Source of the DNA: an uncultured Erysipelotrichaceae bacterium | GTDB lineage: Bacteria; Bacillota_I; Bacilli_A; Erysipelotrichales; Coprobacillaceae | NCBI GenBank assembly: GCA_900317015.1 | Contig: ONFH01000228.1 | Location: 1-7,839 of the forward strand | DNA length: 7,839 nt | Direction: 5' to 3' | Part shown: positions 1-6,482 of the stretch, piece by piece | Numbering within the stretch: position 1 is the stretch's first letter | Layout: each line of letters opens with the position of its first letter | Notes under the pieces: model-generated | The model's database searches: none | What the model was told of the DNA's origin: nothing | The model's input: the letters and a program-made list of their open reading frames with translations, nothing else | Translations under genes and position numbers: made by a program

Positions 1-111
1 AGTCTTATATTCAGAATCAGTGAGGGGGCATTCATCCACGCCCATATCAGAGATATGGACGTGGTACTCTGCCCTTTTTAATAGAAACTGATACTCCCCA
101 TTTCTATTCAT
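1..111 (-). CDS. possible 5' end of a leftward hypothetical gene (partial)
   Basis: Reading leftward from an ATG at 111-109, 37 codons stay open to the window edge. The translation begins MNRNGEYQFLLKR and includes HVHISDMGVDECPL, which looks protein-like but matches no family I recognise. An AAAGGAG motif lies at 131-125 on this strand, 13 nt from the ATG, which is longer than ideal. An in-frame stop (132-130) rules out a start further upstream, and no convincing minus-strand promoter was found. The frame lies over the very strong hairpins of the candidate RNA, which would be odd for a gene start. The two readings compete, and 37 open codons can occur by chance. Confidence 0.35.
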   Translation of the reverse strand, partial: MNRNGEYQFLLKRAEYHVHISDMGVDECPLTDSEYKT

Positions 112-138
112 CAGTTTCTCTGTACTCCTTTATAAGAC
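2..138 (+). ncRNA. candidate structured RNA (three-way junction)
   Basis: Three perfect helices nest inside one another. P1 pairs GTCTTATA (2-9) with TATAAGAC (131-138). P2 is a long hairpin: GGGCA 26-30 with TGCCC 70-74, a symmetric 5x5 internal loop, CCACG 36-40 with CGTGG 60-64, one mismatch, then CCATATC 42-48 with GATATGG 52-58 around an AGA loop. P3 pairs AGAAACTGAT (83-92) with ATCAGTTTCT (110-119). P2a can be extended by G-U pairs (24/76, 25/75) only in the plus-strand transcript, which favours that strand. TTTTT (75-79) follows P2, so P2 alone could also be a terminator for a gene to the left. No known RNA family is recognised. The region is about 40% GC, against about 30% in the other spacers here. 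A competing minus-strand reading frame covers 1-111. Confidence 0.4.
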
Positions 139-368
139 GAATGAATCATGAAACAGTGAGTCTTAGTGAGACATGGTGAAAGCATATGGAATCAGAAGAA
201 TCTCTTTACTGGAGAAAGCGTAGTAGATCTTTAGACAAGGCCATAAAGAAGCCAAGCAGGCTGTTTGATCTTAAAAGAGAAACACCATGATCTTGGAAAT
301 CAGGAACTGATCAAAGCCAAAATGGCAGCCGTTGCCAATCAGGGCAAGAAAAACGTATCACCTTCTTA
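139..368 (+). other. gene-less stretch, possible RNA body or gene remnant
   Basis: No intact gene is seen, yet GC is about 41%, like the coding regions and unlike the other spacers. Two short frames look partly coding. One runs 186-290 (starting MESEESLYWRKR). The other is open 247-369 in another frame and ends with residues resembling a real C-terminus (ELIKAKMAAVANQGKKN) before TAG at 367-369, just ahead of a hairpin. Together they could be a frameshifted gene remnant. Many local helices also exist: TCTTTA/TAAAGA at 228-249, GGC plus TTTGATC at 259-270 with GATCAAAGCC at 309-318, and TGGCA/TGCCA at 323-337. The stretch could therefore be the body of a larger structured RNA that began further left. 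I cannot decide between these. Confidence 0.35.
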
Positions 369-394
369 GAAAAGGGCTGTTCAGAGCGCTTTTC
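369..394 (+). terminator. hairpin, possible terminator before the DUF523 gene
   Basis: GAAAAG-G-GC (369-377) pairs with GC-G-CTTTTC (386-394) around an 8-nt loop. This gives eight pairs with one G-G mismatch. The 3' arm carries four U, and the following bases (CATCGTTTA) are only moderately U-rich. It begins at the TAG of a short frame ending at 369. It could end whatever transcript covers 1-368 and separate it from the DUF523 gene promoter. Confidence 0.45.
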
Positions 395-401
395 CATCGT
401 T

Positions 402-407
402 TATAAT
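402..407 (+). promoter_or_regulatory. -10 box for the DUF523 gene
   Basis: A perfect TATAAT lies 21 nt before the start codon at 429. No good -35 hexamer lies at the proper spacing (378-384 reads TGTTCAG). If used, the untranslated leader would be only about 15 nt, just enough for the ribosome binding site. Confidence 0.5.
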
Positions 408-428
408 AGAAGGCGAAAGGGTGATACT

Positions 429-851
429 ATGATTGGTGTGAGTGCGTGTCTGGTAGGAATCAACTGTACCTACCGTGGGGATTCTAATGAACAAGAAAAA
501 CTAAAAAAATTATATGAAGAAGGGCAGTGTGTGACGATCTGTCCAGAAGTGTTAGGGGGTCTATCGATTCCTCGTGATCCTGCAGAGATCGTCAGTGAAG
601 ACCCATTGACTTTAAAGACGATCCATGGTGTCGATGTCACAAAGGAATATCTCAAAGGTGCAGAGAAAGCTTTAGAGATCCTTCAGGAGCATCAGATTGA
701 TACGGTGATCTTAAAAGCCAACAGTCCAAGCTGTGGGGTCGGCCATGTCTATGATGGCACCTTCAGCCATACACTTGTGAATCAGGATGGTGTGACGGCT
801 CGTCTTTTCAAACAACATGGCATAAAGGTCATGACAGAAAAAGATCTCTAA
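429..851 (+). CDS. DUF523 family protein (2-thiouracil desulfurase-like)
   Basis: This 140-residue cytoplasmic protein is full length for DUF523, whose members are usually about 140-160 residues. Hallmarks are the N-terminal VSACLVG with C7 and C13, CPEVLGGL (C38) followed by IPRDPAEIV, a GAEKAL helix near 77-82, LKANSPSCG (C102) and YDGTFSHTLV leading to GVTARL. From established knowledge, DUF523 members include TudS, a desulfurase that holds a [4Fe-4S] cluster by three cysteines and converts 2-thiouracil to uracil. C7, C38 and C102 are the best candidates for cluster ligands, with C13 and C34 as extra cysteines. The true substrate here is unknown. The start is supported by GAAAGGGTG, about 7 nt before the ATG. 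The gene seems to be transcribed alone: TATAAT lies just upstream, and the next gene is 117 nt away across a large inverted repeat. Confidence 0.9.
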   Translation: MIGVSACLVGINCTYRGDSNEQEKLKKLYEEGQCVTICPEVLGGLSIPRDPAEIVSEDPLTLKTIHGVDVTKEYLKGAEKALEILQEHQIDTVILKANSPSCGVGHVYDGTFSHTLVNQDGVTARLFKQHGIKVMTEKDL

Positions 852-901
852 TTTTGTTTTATTTCTTTTTAATCGAAACACTTATTTGAAATAAAACAAA
901 A
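852..901. repeat. perfect 14-bp inverted repeat after the DUF523 gene
   Basis: TTTTGTTTTATTTC at 852-865 is repeated in exact reverse complement at 888-901, separated by 22 nt. It starts on the base after the stop codon. The stem has only two G-C pairs, and its 3' arm is A-rich on both strands, so neither direction ends in a U-tract. It is therefore not a normal intrinsic terminator. Because it is symmetric it might act in both directions, as a transcript-stabilising hairpin or a protein site. Confidence 0.75.
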
Positions 902-937
902 CGTCCCGTCCACATTCCTTTTTGTACTCAAAAGGCG

Positions 938-946
938 TGTTATGAT
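938..946 (+). promoter_or_regulatory. extended -10 promoter for the PARG-like gene
   Basis: TG-T-TATGAT forms an extended -10 element (TG at 938-939, hexamer 941-946). The -35 region near 919-924 (TTTTTG) is weak, as is common with extended -10 promoters. The start codon at 969 would lie about 16 nt after the predicted transcript start. Confidence 0.45.
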
Positions 947-954
947 GGAATTAT

Positions 955-962
955 GGAAGGAG
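955..962 (+). promoter_or_regulatory. ribosome binding site fixing the PARG-like start at 969
   Basis: GGAAGGAG lies 6 nt before the ATG at 969. The longer in-frame ATG at 942 overlaps the -10 box and has no such site, so the first nine codons of the longest frame are probably not translated. Confidence 0.85.
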
Positions 963-968
963 ATCACT

Positions 969-1820
969 ATGAATAGAGAAGAAATGAGAATAAAAAATGT
1001 TCGAATGTTAGAGGAGACTTTACAAATTTGTGAACAAGGGACCTATGAAGACCAGAATCATTTTGTAGCCTTACAGTTAAATAAGAAACAGATGAAGATG
1101 GCAAAGGTCTTTTTTCCAGAGAATCTTGACTCCTTAGATGTTTCTAATGTCCAAAGTTTTACAGACACAAAAACGGATGTCGTGAACTGTGATTCGTTTA
1201 CTTTAGCAAGACGTCTCAAAAAGGAAGATCCTCATGCCAAGGTGCTCGTCCTCAATTTAGCAAATGCTCATCATAAAGGCGGCGGAGTCCTTCATGGGGC
1301 GATGGCTCAGGAGGAAGACCTCTGTCGGAAAAGTTCATTATTATTATCATTAGAAGGGAAAGAGGCAGCACCGTTTTACCACTTTAATCAGCGCTATCGT
1401 TCAAGCTATGGCACCGATGCGATGATGATCTCACCATATGTCGAGGTCATCAAGGATGAGTTTGGCGCAACGCTTTCAAAAACGGAAGTGGTGAGTGTTC
1501 TGACGTGTGCTGCTCCATGTCTTCCTAGAGGTGGGTATAAAGTCTTCTATACAAAAGAAGACTATGAAGGCTTTATGAGGAAACGCATGTTCAATATGTA
1601 CAAGTGTGCGGCCTCTCAGGGCTATGATACGCTTGTCTTAGGGGCTTTTGGCTGTGGTGCTTTTCAAAATGATGCCAACGATGTGGCGAAGCTCTTTAAA
1701 CAAGCGCTTGATGCATTTGATCCGCAACGTTTTCGTACCGTTGATTTTGCGGTCCTGGATCGTACATATCAAAAATATAATTTTCAGGCGTTCGAACATA
1801 TCTTTGGATCATCTCGTTAA
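969..1820 (+). CDS. microbial-type poly(ADP-ribose) glycohydrolase (DUF2263/TIGR02452)
   Basis: The 283-residue protein is full length for the TIGR02452 family, a macrodomain-like fold. It carries the PARG signature GGG-X7-QEE at 104-116 (GGGVLHGAMAQEED). In known PARGs the tandem glutamates (E115, E116) do the chemistry that cleaves ADP-ribose from modified targets. Other family marks are VLNLANAHHKGGG before the signature, LTCAAPCLPRGG near the middle, and LGAFGCGAFQND, the glycine-rich loop that holds the diphosphate. No signal peptide or membrane segment is seen, so it should be cytoplasmic. A longer frame starts at 942, but the strong ribosome binding site fixes 969. The gene has its own extended -10 promoter and a strong terminator 13 nt after the stop. 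The physiological substrate, and any ADP-ribosyltransferase partner, is not visible here. Confidence 0.9.
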   Translation: MNREEMRIKNVRMLEETLQICEQGTYEDQNHFVALQLNKKQMKMAKVFFPENLDSLDVSNVQSFTDTKTDVVNCDSFTLARRLKKEDPHAKVLVLNLANAHHKGGGVLHGAMAQEEDLCRKSSLLLSLEGKEAAPFYHFNQRYRSSYGTDAMMISPYVEVIKDEFGATLSKTEVVSVLTCAAPCLPRGGYKVFYTKEDYEGFMRKRMFNMYKCAASQGYDTLVLGAFGCGAFQNDANDVAKLFKQALDAFDPQRFRTVDFAVLDRTYQKYNFQAFEHIFGSSR

Positions 1821-1832
1821 TATAATTTTAAT

Positions 1833-1867
1833 AAGATTTCTGTTTTATATTTCAGAAGTCTTTTTTT
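1833..1867 (+). terminator. intrinsic terminator of the PARG-like gene
   Basis: AAGATTTCTG (1833-1842) pairs over 10 positions, one of them G-U, with CAGAAGTCTT (1853-1862). The loop is 10 nt, and seven T follow from 1861. Confidence 0.9.
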
Positions 1868-1929
1868 GCTTTTATAAAAAGATATGATAAATGCGACGTA
1901 AATTATTTTAAGCGGATGAGAATCCTTGT

Positions 1930-1959
1930 TTGAAAGCGATGAGCGTGATAAGTTAAAAT
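1930..1959 (+). promoter_or_regulatory. promoter of the CHASE-like sensor gene
   Basis: TTGAAA (1930-1935) and TAAAAT (1954-1959) are separated by 18 bp. The predicted transcript start lies about 20 nt before the start codon. The ribosome binding site AAGGGA (1974-1979) is 6 nt before the ATG at 1986. Confidence 0.65.
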
Positions 1960-1985
1960 GTGAATAAAAAAGCAAGGGATTACAT

Positions 1986-2684
1986 ATGAAGAGAAATATA
2001 AAGAAAAATTTGATCATCGTTCTCTGTTTATTTGTCGCGGGCTCATTGTTTGCCGGTATAAGACTGAGATTTCAGAAAACGAGTTTAGAAAATGAAGGGC
2101 GAAACCGTGCACAGCTGTTCGCTCAGGTCTATATGGATCGTATTCGTGAAAGCCTGATCAATTCAGCCACGGTCACCAAGACAGTTGAATATGCCATTAT
2201 ATCAAATAATGGAAAGCTTACGAATTATAAAAAGATTCCTGCGTCTATGTATGAGTATAAGCCTTATCTTCATAATTTACAGATCGCTTATCGTCATCAT
2301 GTGGAACAGATCTATCCCAAAAAAGAAGACAAGGCAGAGCATGATCCTAAGATCAATAAGATCTGTAACTATTCCATCACACATAATAAAATAACGATCG
2401 GAGGGCCGATGCCTTTAGAAAATAATATGCCGGGCATCGTGATCCGCAATCCAATTTTTATCAAGCATAATGGAAAAAGACGGTTTCTTTGTTTTGTGAT
2501 TGCCATCGTAGATGTGCATATCCTCATGTCAAGTGTCTCTGAAGCACTGAAGAAAAATGGCTATGACTTTGAATTACAGAAAACAGACACGTACCATAAG
2601 ACCTATGACACTCTTGTCAAAGAAGGACGTTCGAGTCTGAAGACAGACGTGAATACCAGTTTTACATTTTGTGCCTGTAAGTAG
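1986..2684 (+). CDS. truncated membrane CHASE-like sensor protein, probable remnant
   Basis: The 232-residue product has one N-terminal membrane helix (about 8-25). An extracytoplasmic region of the CHASE type follows, as found on many Firmicute diguanylate cyclases and EAL proteins; typical pieces are the AQLFAQVYMDRI helix, GGPMPLENNMPGIVIRNPIF and a central FCFVIAIVDV strand. Known members continue into a second membrane helix and an output domain; both are missing. The frame stops with SFTFCACK-TAG, after which the same frame reads RLIF and then TGA (2697-2699). Strand ends of this domain often read K-W-x-L, so TAG may be a mutated TGG. A neighbouring frame is also open here and reads VPVSSDSSFELEEW, so a frameshift is the alternative. 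Promoter and ribosome binding site look intact. Without an output domain it is probably a decaying gene, although a membrane stub might still be made. Confidence 0.65.
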   Translation: MKRNIKKNLIIVLCLFVAGSLFAGIRLRFQKTSLENEGRNRAQLFAQVYMDRIRESLINSATVTKTVEYAIISNNGKLTNYKKIPASMYEYKPYLHNLQIAYRHHVEQIYPKKEDKAEHDPKINKICNYSITHNKITIGGPMPLENNMPGIVIRNPIFIKHNGKRRFLCFVIAIVDVHILMSSVSEALKKNGYDFELQKTDTYHKTYDTLVKEGRSSLKTDVNTSFTFCACK

Positions 2685-2990
2685 CGACTCATCTTTTGAA
2701 TTAGAAGAATGGACGTTTCAAATGTAAAAGAAACGATCTTTTTAAGTCTTAAGAAGGATGACTTGATCTTGAAAAGACTATGATAAATTCATCAGAAAAT
2801 ATATTCCGCTTGTCTTTCATTTAAGGATTTTAACGGTAAAATAAAAGATGGAATATGCAAATTTCAAAAAAAGAAATCAGAAGGGAATGGAAGGTCACAC
2901 GAATCGTTGAATAATTAATTTCAAAGTGCTAATATGATTCAAGTGGGTAAGGGTTAGTCTTTTTAATTTTCTGAGAAAGAGGTACAGGTT
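2685..2990 (+). other. AT-rich decayed spacer with a promoter
   Basis: These 306 bp are about 29% GC, with stops in all three plus frames. No second membrane helix or output domain is readable. Upstream of the next start, the downstream gene's own frame is open from 2967 to 2990 (FSEKEVQV), which resembles a linker before a PAS domain. A minor hairpin ATTTTA/TAAAAT lies at 2827-2842. The only clear functional element is the promoter at 2907-2935. Confidence 0.6.
2907..2935 (+). promoter_or_regulatory. sigma-A-type promoter of the c-di-GMP operon
   Basis: TTGAAT (2907-2912) and TAATAT (2930-2935) have an ideal 17-bp spacer. A TG at 2927-2928 makes an extended -10. The predicted leader is about 49 nt. 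The ribosome binding site AAAGAGGT (2976-2983) lies 7 nt before the ATG at 2991. Confidence 0.75.
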
Positions 2991-5012
2991 ATGGAGAACA
3001 TGTCTTCAGGGTGTTACATGATCGATGACGACTATAATGTCGTGAGCGTGAACAAGACCGCAAAATTGATTTATCCACAGATCAAAGTGGGAGAGAAGTG
3101 TTATCGCTGTTTGTCCCAAATGGATGAACCATGTGGTCCGTGTCCCGTAAAAAATAAGGTCAAAGGACCAAAATCATATCGTGATCCGATTCGTAATATT
3201 ATGGAGACCGTTGATGCGGTGGATATTCCCGTTGCCAATCATGGCGTGTGTCATGCATTGATCTTTTCAACAGTCGGTGATGATGCTAAGATCGCATCGA
3301 CATTACCGACCAATAACGAGGAATTGCGGGAACTGGCCTTGATCAAGTCATTAACATCTGATTTTGCCCATGTCTTTATTGTCAATCTAGAAACACGAAT
3401 GTGCTATCCGTATCGTTTAAACACAAAAGACGCACGATCAAAGCATTCAAATGATCCAGTCGATTTTACAAAGACATTTCAACAACGTGTTGATCAATAC
3501 ATTATTGATGAAGACCGTGAGATGATTCTCAAGAATGGTTCTCTTGAAAATATTGTAAAACAATTAAAGGCCAACGATTCTTATTTGATTCATTTTCGTG
3601 CGCTGATCAAAGGTGAGCTTCATTATTACTTTGCAAAGTTCGTCAGAATCGGAGAAGCGGATGATTTTGATCAGATCGTCGTCGGTATGTGCTGTGAAGA
3701 TGAGAGCGTCATGATGATCAATGAAATGAATGAATTAGAGAAGAATCTCTCATTAGTGGAAATTGATGAATTGACACATCTTTATACAAAGGAAGCGTTT
3801 CGTATTTATGGCGAAAGGATGCGCCATGAAAATCAAAATATCGACTTTGATTTCTGTGTACTCAAGATTGAAAACTTATGTACCTTGACGAATCAGTATG
3901 GACGCATTGCGGTCGATCATATGCTAGAGATGATCGGCAATGGACTGATTCAGGCAAAGAATAATTATACAAGTCTTTCTTATTTTGGCACCGGTGTGTT
4001 TGCGTGCTATCGTCAAACGATGAGCCATGAAGATCGCAAGATGGGCTGTGAAGCTTTTGCGGATATGATTCGAGAGCAAAGCAATATGAGCAATATTTCC
4101 ATCAAGTGGTCAACGTATGTTGCGCCAAAGAAGGAACTGACGATCGATGAGATCATTGAAAATACAAATTACGCCCTTTCAAAGATCTATGATGCGAATG
4201 TCGATTATGTGGAATTTGATCAGAAGATGATCGATCTCATGAATGAAGAAAATGAGATCGCCAGTCGCTTAGAAACGGCCTTGGCCAATCATGAGATCCA
4301 GGTCTGGTTACAGCCACAGATCGATGCCAAGACACGGAGGGTCGTCAGTGCTGAAGCCTTAGCCCGCTGGATCAAGAGCGATGGGACGATGATCTCGCCA
4401 GGGAAATTCATTCCTATTTTAGAAAAGGAAGGGAAAGTTCGTCTGCTTGATCACTATGTCTTTTTAGAGGCCTGTCGTTTAGAAAAGCAACTTTTATCTC
4501 AGGGCATCACGTTACCGATCTCCGTGAATTTATCACGTGTGAGCGTCTATGATGAGGACGTAGCCAGCAGCTATTATGAGATGGCGCTTCAAGAGGGGAA
4601 CATCATCTCATATTTACCAATTGAAATTACAGAAAGTGCAGCCGTCAGTGATATGAAGATCCAGGAACTTGCCAACAAGTTCAATTCGTACGGCTTTGAA
4701 TTACATATGGATGATTTTGGCAGTGGCTTTTCGACGTTAGCAGCGCTAGAAACATTACCGTTTACGACGATCAAGCTCGATCGTTCTTTGATTGAACTGA
4801 TTGGTTCAAAAAGCGGTGAATCGCTCTTAGCCCATACGGTCGGATATGCCAAAGAGACGGGCAAAACAGTCATTGCCGAAGGGGTTGAATTGAAGGAACA
4901 GTATGAATTTCTCAAACGGATTGGCTGTGATATTATTCAGGGCTTCTACTTTGCCAAGCCAATGTGTCAAAAAGATTTTATAAATTTAATAAGTATAAAG
5001 GGTTGTGATTAA
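2991..5012 (+). CDS. PAS-GGDEF(degenerate)-EAL cyclic-di-GMP phosphodiesterase
   Basis: This 673-residue protein has no membrane segment. Residues 1-95 form a PAS-like domain with four cysteines (C37, C40, C48, C51). About 105-235 resembles a second PAS-like sensor. About 250-410 is a GGDEF domain whose signature is changed to GTGVF (333-337), so it should not make c-di-GMP; such domains often act as GTP sensors. About 425-670 is an EAL domain with the expected catalytic and metal-binding residues: E455 of EAL, N513, E545/E548 (EITES), D574-D575 (DDFG), K595, E630 (AEGVE) and Q650. It should hydrolyse c-di-GMP to pGpG in the cytoplasm. It leads a two-gene operon with a diguanylate cyclase 2 nt downstream. 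It lies in the same frame as the upstream CHASE-like remnant, so it may once have been the output half of a membrane receptor. Confidence 0.92.
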   Translation: MENMSSGCYMIDDDYNVVSVNKTAKLIYPQIKVGEKCYRCLSQMDEPCGPCPVKNKVKGPKSYRDPIRNIMETVDAVDIPVANHGVCHALIFSTVGDDAKIASTLPTNNEELRELALIKSLTSDFAHVFIVNLETRMCYPYRLNTKDARSKHSNDPVDFTKTFQQRVDQYIIDEDREMILKNGSLENIVKQLKANDSYLIHFRALIKGELHYYFAKFVRIGEADDFDQIVVGMCCEDESVMMINEMNELEKNLSLVEIDELTHLYTKEAFRIYGERMRHENQNIDFDFCVLKIENLCTLTNQYGRIAVDHMLEMIGNGLIQAKNNYTSLSYFGTGVFACYRQTMSHEDRKMGCEAFADMIREQSNMSNISIKWSTYVAPKKELTIDEIIENTNYALSKIYDANVDYVEFDQKMIDLMNEENEIASRLETALANHEIQVWLQPQIDAKTRRVVSAEALARWIKSDGTMISPGKFIPILEKEGKVRLLDHYVFLEACRLEKQLLSQGITLPISVNLSRVSVYDEDVASSYYEMALQEGNIISYLPIEITESAAVSDMKIQELANKFNSYGFELHMDDFGSGFSTLAALETLPFTTIKLDRSLIELIGSKSGESLLAHTVGYAKETGKTVIAEGVELKEQYEFLKRIGCDIIQGFYFAKPMCQKDFINLISIKGCD

Positions 5013-5014
5013 GG

Positions 5015-6379
5015 ATGGAAAATGAATTTCGGCCTGATTTCTTTGGGGATTTCCCTAGTGCATCGGCAATTTTTAAGCTCGTCTATGACAAGACAGGTGA
5101 GAAAGTCATTGATACAGAATATATCTTCGTAAATGAAAAATATTGTCAATTATCAGGTAAAACAATGGATGAACTTATAGGGCATAGTTTTCGTGCGACC
5201 TATGATAATGCAGACGTGAAATGGTTTGAATACTGTCAGATTGCAGATCAAAAACAGGAAGTTTTAACGGATCATATTTTTTCTCAAGAGATTAAACATT
5301 GGCTCATCTTTAGTGTGGGTCCAACCTCACGTTCTGGCTATGTGTGTTATAACTTTAATATCATTGATGAACAGCGCCAGAAAGAAATTCTTAAAAGTCG
5401 TGTGAGTTTTACGAATGAAACAGTCTTAAAGATTTCTACAGCACTTAACTCTGAGAAAGATTATGAGACATCTATGAATGAAGCATTAACCATTTTAGGC
5501 AATGCCATTCAGTCAGATCGTACCTATGTCTTAGAAACTGATATGGTGACGATCGATAATACGTTTGAATGGTGTAATGAGGGTATTACTTCAGAAATAG
5601 ATTCTCTGCAGAACGTTGATTATGATGAATACATGCGCTCATGGGAGGTTTTCACGCGAGATAATGGTCTCGTGTTTATGCCTGATCTTGAAGAATTAAG
5701 GGATGATTATCCAAATGATTATGCGATTTTACATAGACAGGGTATTTCAAGCTTGATTGCTGCCCCGATGTATAATAAAGGAAAGTTAATTGGTTACTTG
5801 GGTGCCGATAATTTTGTGTATTCTGATTTGATTAATACGCGTACGATTTTGGAAATGGCTGCTACTTTTATTAGTATGAAGATCTCCTATCATCGTGTCT
5901 TACTTGAACTTGATTATATGAGTCATTACGATGTGCTGACAGGTGTTCATAATCGTAATGCCTTACTCAAAAAAATTGCAGCGTTAGAATCATTAGAAGG
6001 ATCGGCCGGCATTGTCTTTGCGGATTTGAATGGCCTGAAACAGATTAATGATACCTTTGGTCATAGTGTCGGCGATGAAGCGTTACGTGATGTTGCGAAT
6101 ATCTTGTGTAAACATTTTGGACCAGCTAATGTCTATCGTGAAGGTGGCGATGAATTTGTCGTTATTTTACCAATGATCTCAAAGATGGAATTTTCAAGAC
6201 TGCAAGATCAAATTCGTAAAAATAACACGACTTCAAGAGGCACTGTCATTGCGTTAGGCTTTGCTTTTGAGGAAGACATTCATCACATTAAGGATTCAAT
6301 TATTTTGGCTGATCATCGTATGTATGATGATAAGAAGGATTACTATACGATTCATGATCGCCGTAAATCAGCAAATTGA
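5015..6379 (+). CDS. PAS-GAF-GGDEF diguanylate cyclase
   Basis: The 454-residue protein has no membrane segment. About 10-120 is PAS-like (FVNEKYCQLSGKTMDELIG). About 140-293 is GAF-like, with the typical LIAAPMYNKGKLIGYLGADN core. About 303-450 is a GGDEF domain starting DYMSHYDVLTGVHNRN, then FADLNGLKQINDTFGHSVGDEAL and an intact GGDEF at 377-381. It should convert two GTP to c-di-GMP. The inhibitory RxxD I-site expected just before GGDEF is absent (the segment reads FGPANVYRE), so feedback inhibition by product at that site is not expected. The start lies 2 nt after the EAL gene stop, with AAAGGGT at 4997-5003, 11 nt before the ATG, which suggests translational coupling. Synthesis and breakdown of c-di-GMP are thus made from one transcript, each under its own PAS/GAF sensory input. 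The operon ends at the terminator 11 nt after the stop. Confidence 0.94.
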   Translation: MENEFRPDFFGDFPSASAIFKLVYDKTGEKVIDTEYIFVNEKYCQLSGKTMDELIGHSFRATYDNADVKWFEYCQIADQKQEVLTDHIFSQEIKHWLIFSVGPTSRSGYVCYNFNIIDEQRQKEILKSRVSFTNETVLKISTALNSEKDYETSMNEALTILGNAIQSDRTYVLETDMVTIDNTFEWCNEGITSEIDSLQNVDYDEYMRSWEVFTRDNGLVFMPDLEELRDDYPNDYAILHRQGISSLIAAPMYNKGKLIGYLGADNFVYSDLINTRTILEMAATFISMKISYHRVLLELDYMSHYDVLTGVHNRNALLKKIAALESLEGSAGIVFADLNGLKQINDTFGHSVGDEALRDVANILCKHFGPANVYREGGDEFVVILPMISKMEFSRLQDQIRKNNTTSRGTVIALGFAFEEDIHHIKDSIILADHRMYDDKKDYYTIHDRRKSAN

Positions 6380-6389
6380 TATAAGAGGG

Positions 6390-6426
6390 AAAAGTGGGTT
6401 TCGTAAGAAACTCCTTTTTATTTTTC
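6390..6426 (+). terminator. intrinsic terminator of the c-di-GMP operon
   Basis: GGGTTTC (6396-6402) pairs with GAAACTC (6407-6413), with one G-U pair, around a GTAA loop. Outer AAAAG (6390-6394) pairs with CTTTT (6414-6418), leaving one bulged T. T-rich sequence follows to 6426. Confidence 0.88.
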
Positions 6427-6482
6427 ACGAGAGCGCTTTTATGATACAAATAGCTAGGTATAACTAATGAATATAGAAAGAA

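Noticed and set aside
83..119. Hammerhead-like CTGATGA on the minus strand
   Set aside because: The needed stem II, GAAA and cleavage-site arrangement is absent; the motif is just part of helix P3.
470..655. Minus-strand frame over the DUF523 gene
   Set aside because: It is antisense to conserved CPE and PRDPAE motifs and looks like a shadow frame.
942..968. Upstream in-frame ATG extending the PARG-like protein by nine codons
   Set aside because: It overlaps the extended -10 element and has no ribosome binding site; GGAAGGAG clearly serves the ATG at 969.
1817..2017. Minus-strand small hydrophobic protein between the PARG-like and sensor genes
   Set aside because: It covers the terminator and the promoter, and its hydrophobic content comes from AT-rich antisense codons.
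4589..4915. 108-codon minus-strand frame inside the EAL gene
   Set aside because: It lies wholly opposite conserved EAL motifs, has no family resemblance and is a shadow of the real gene.
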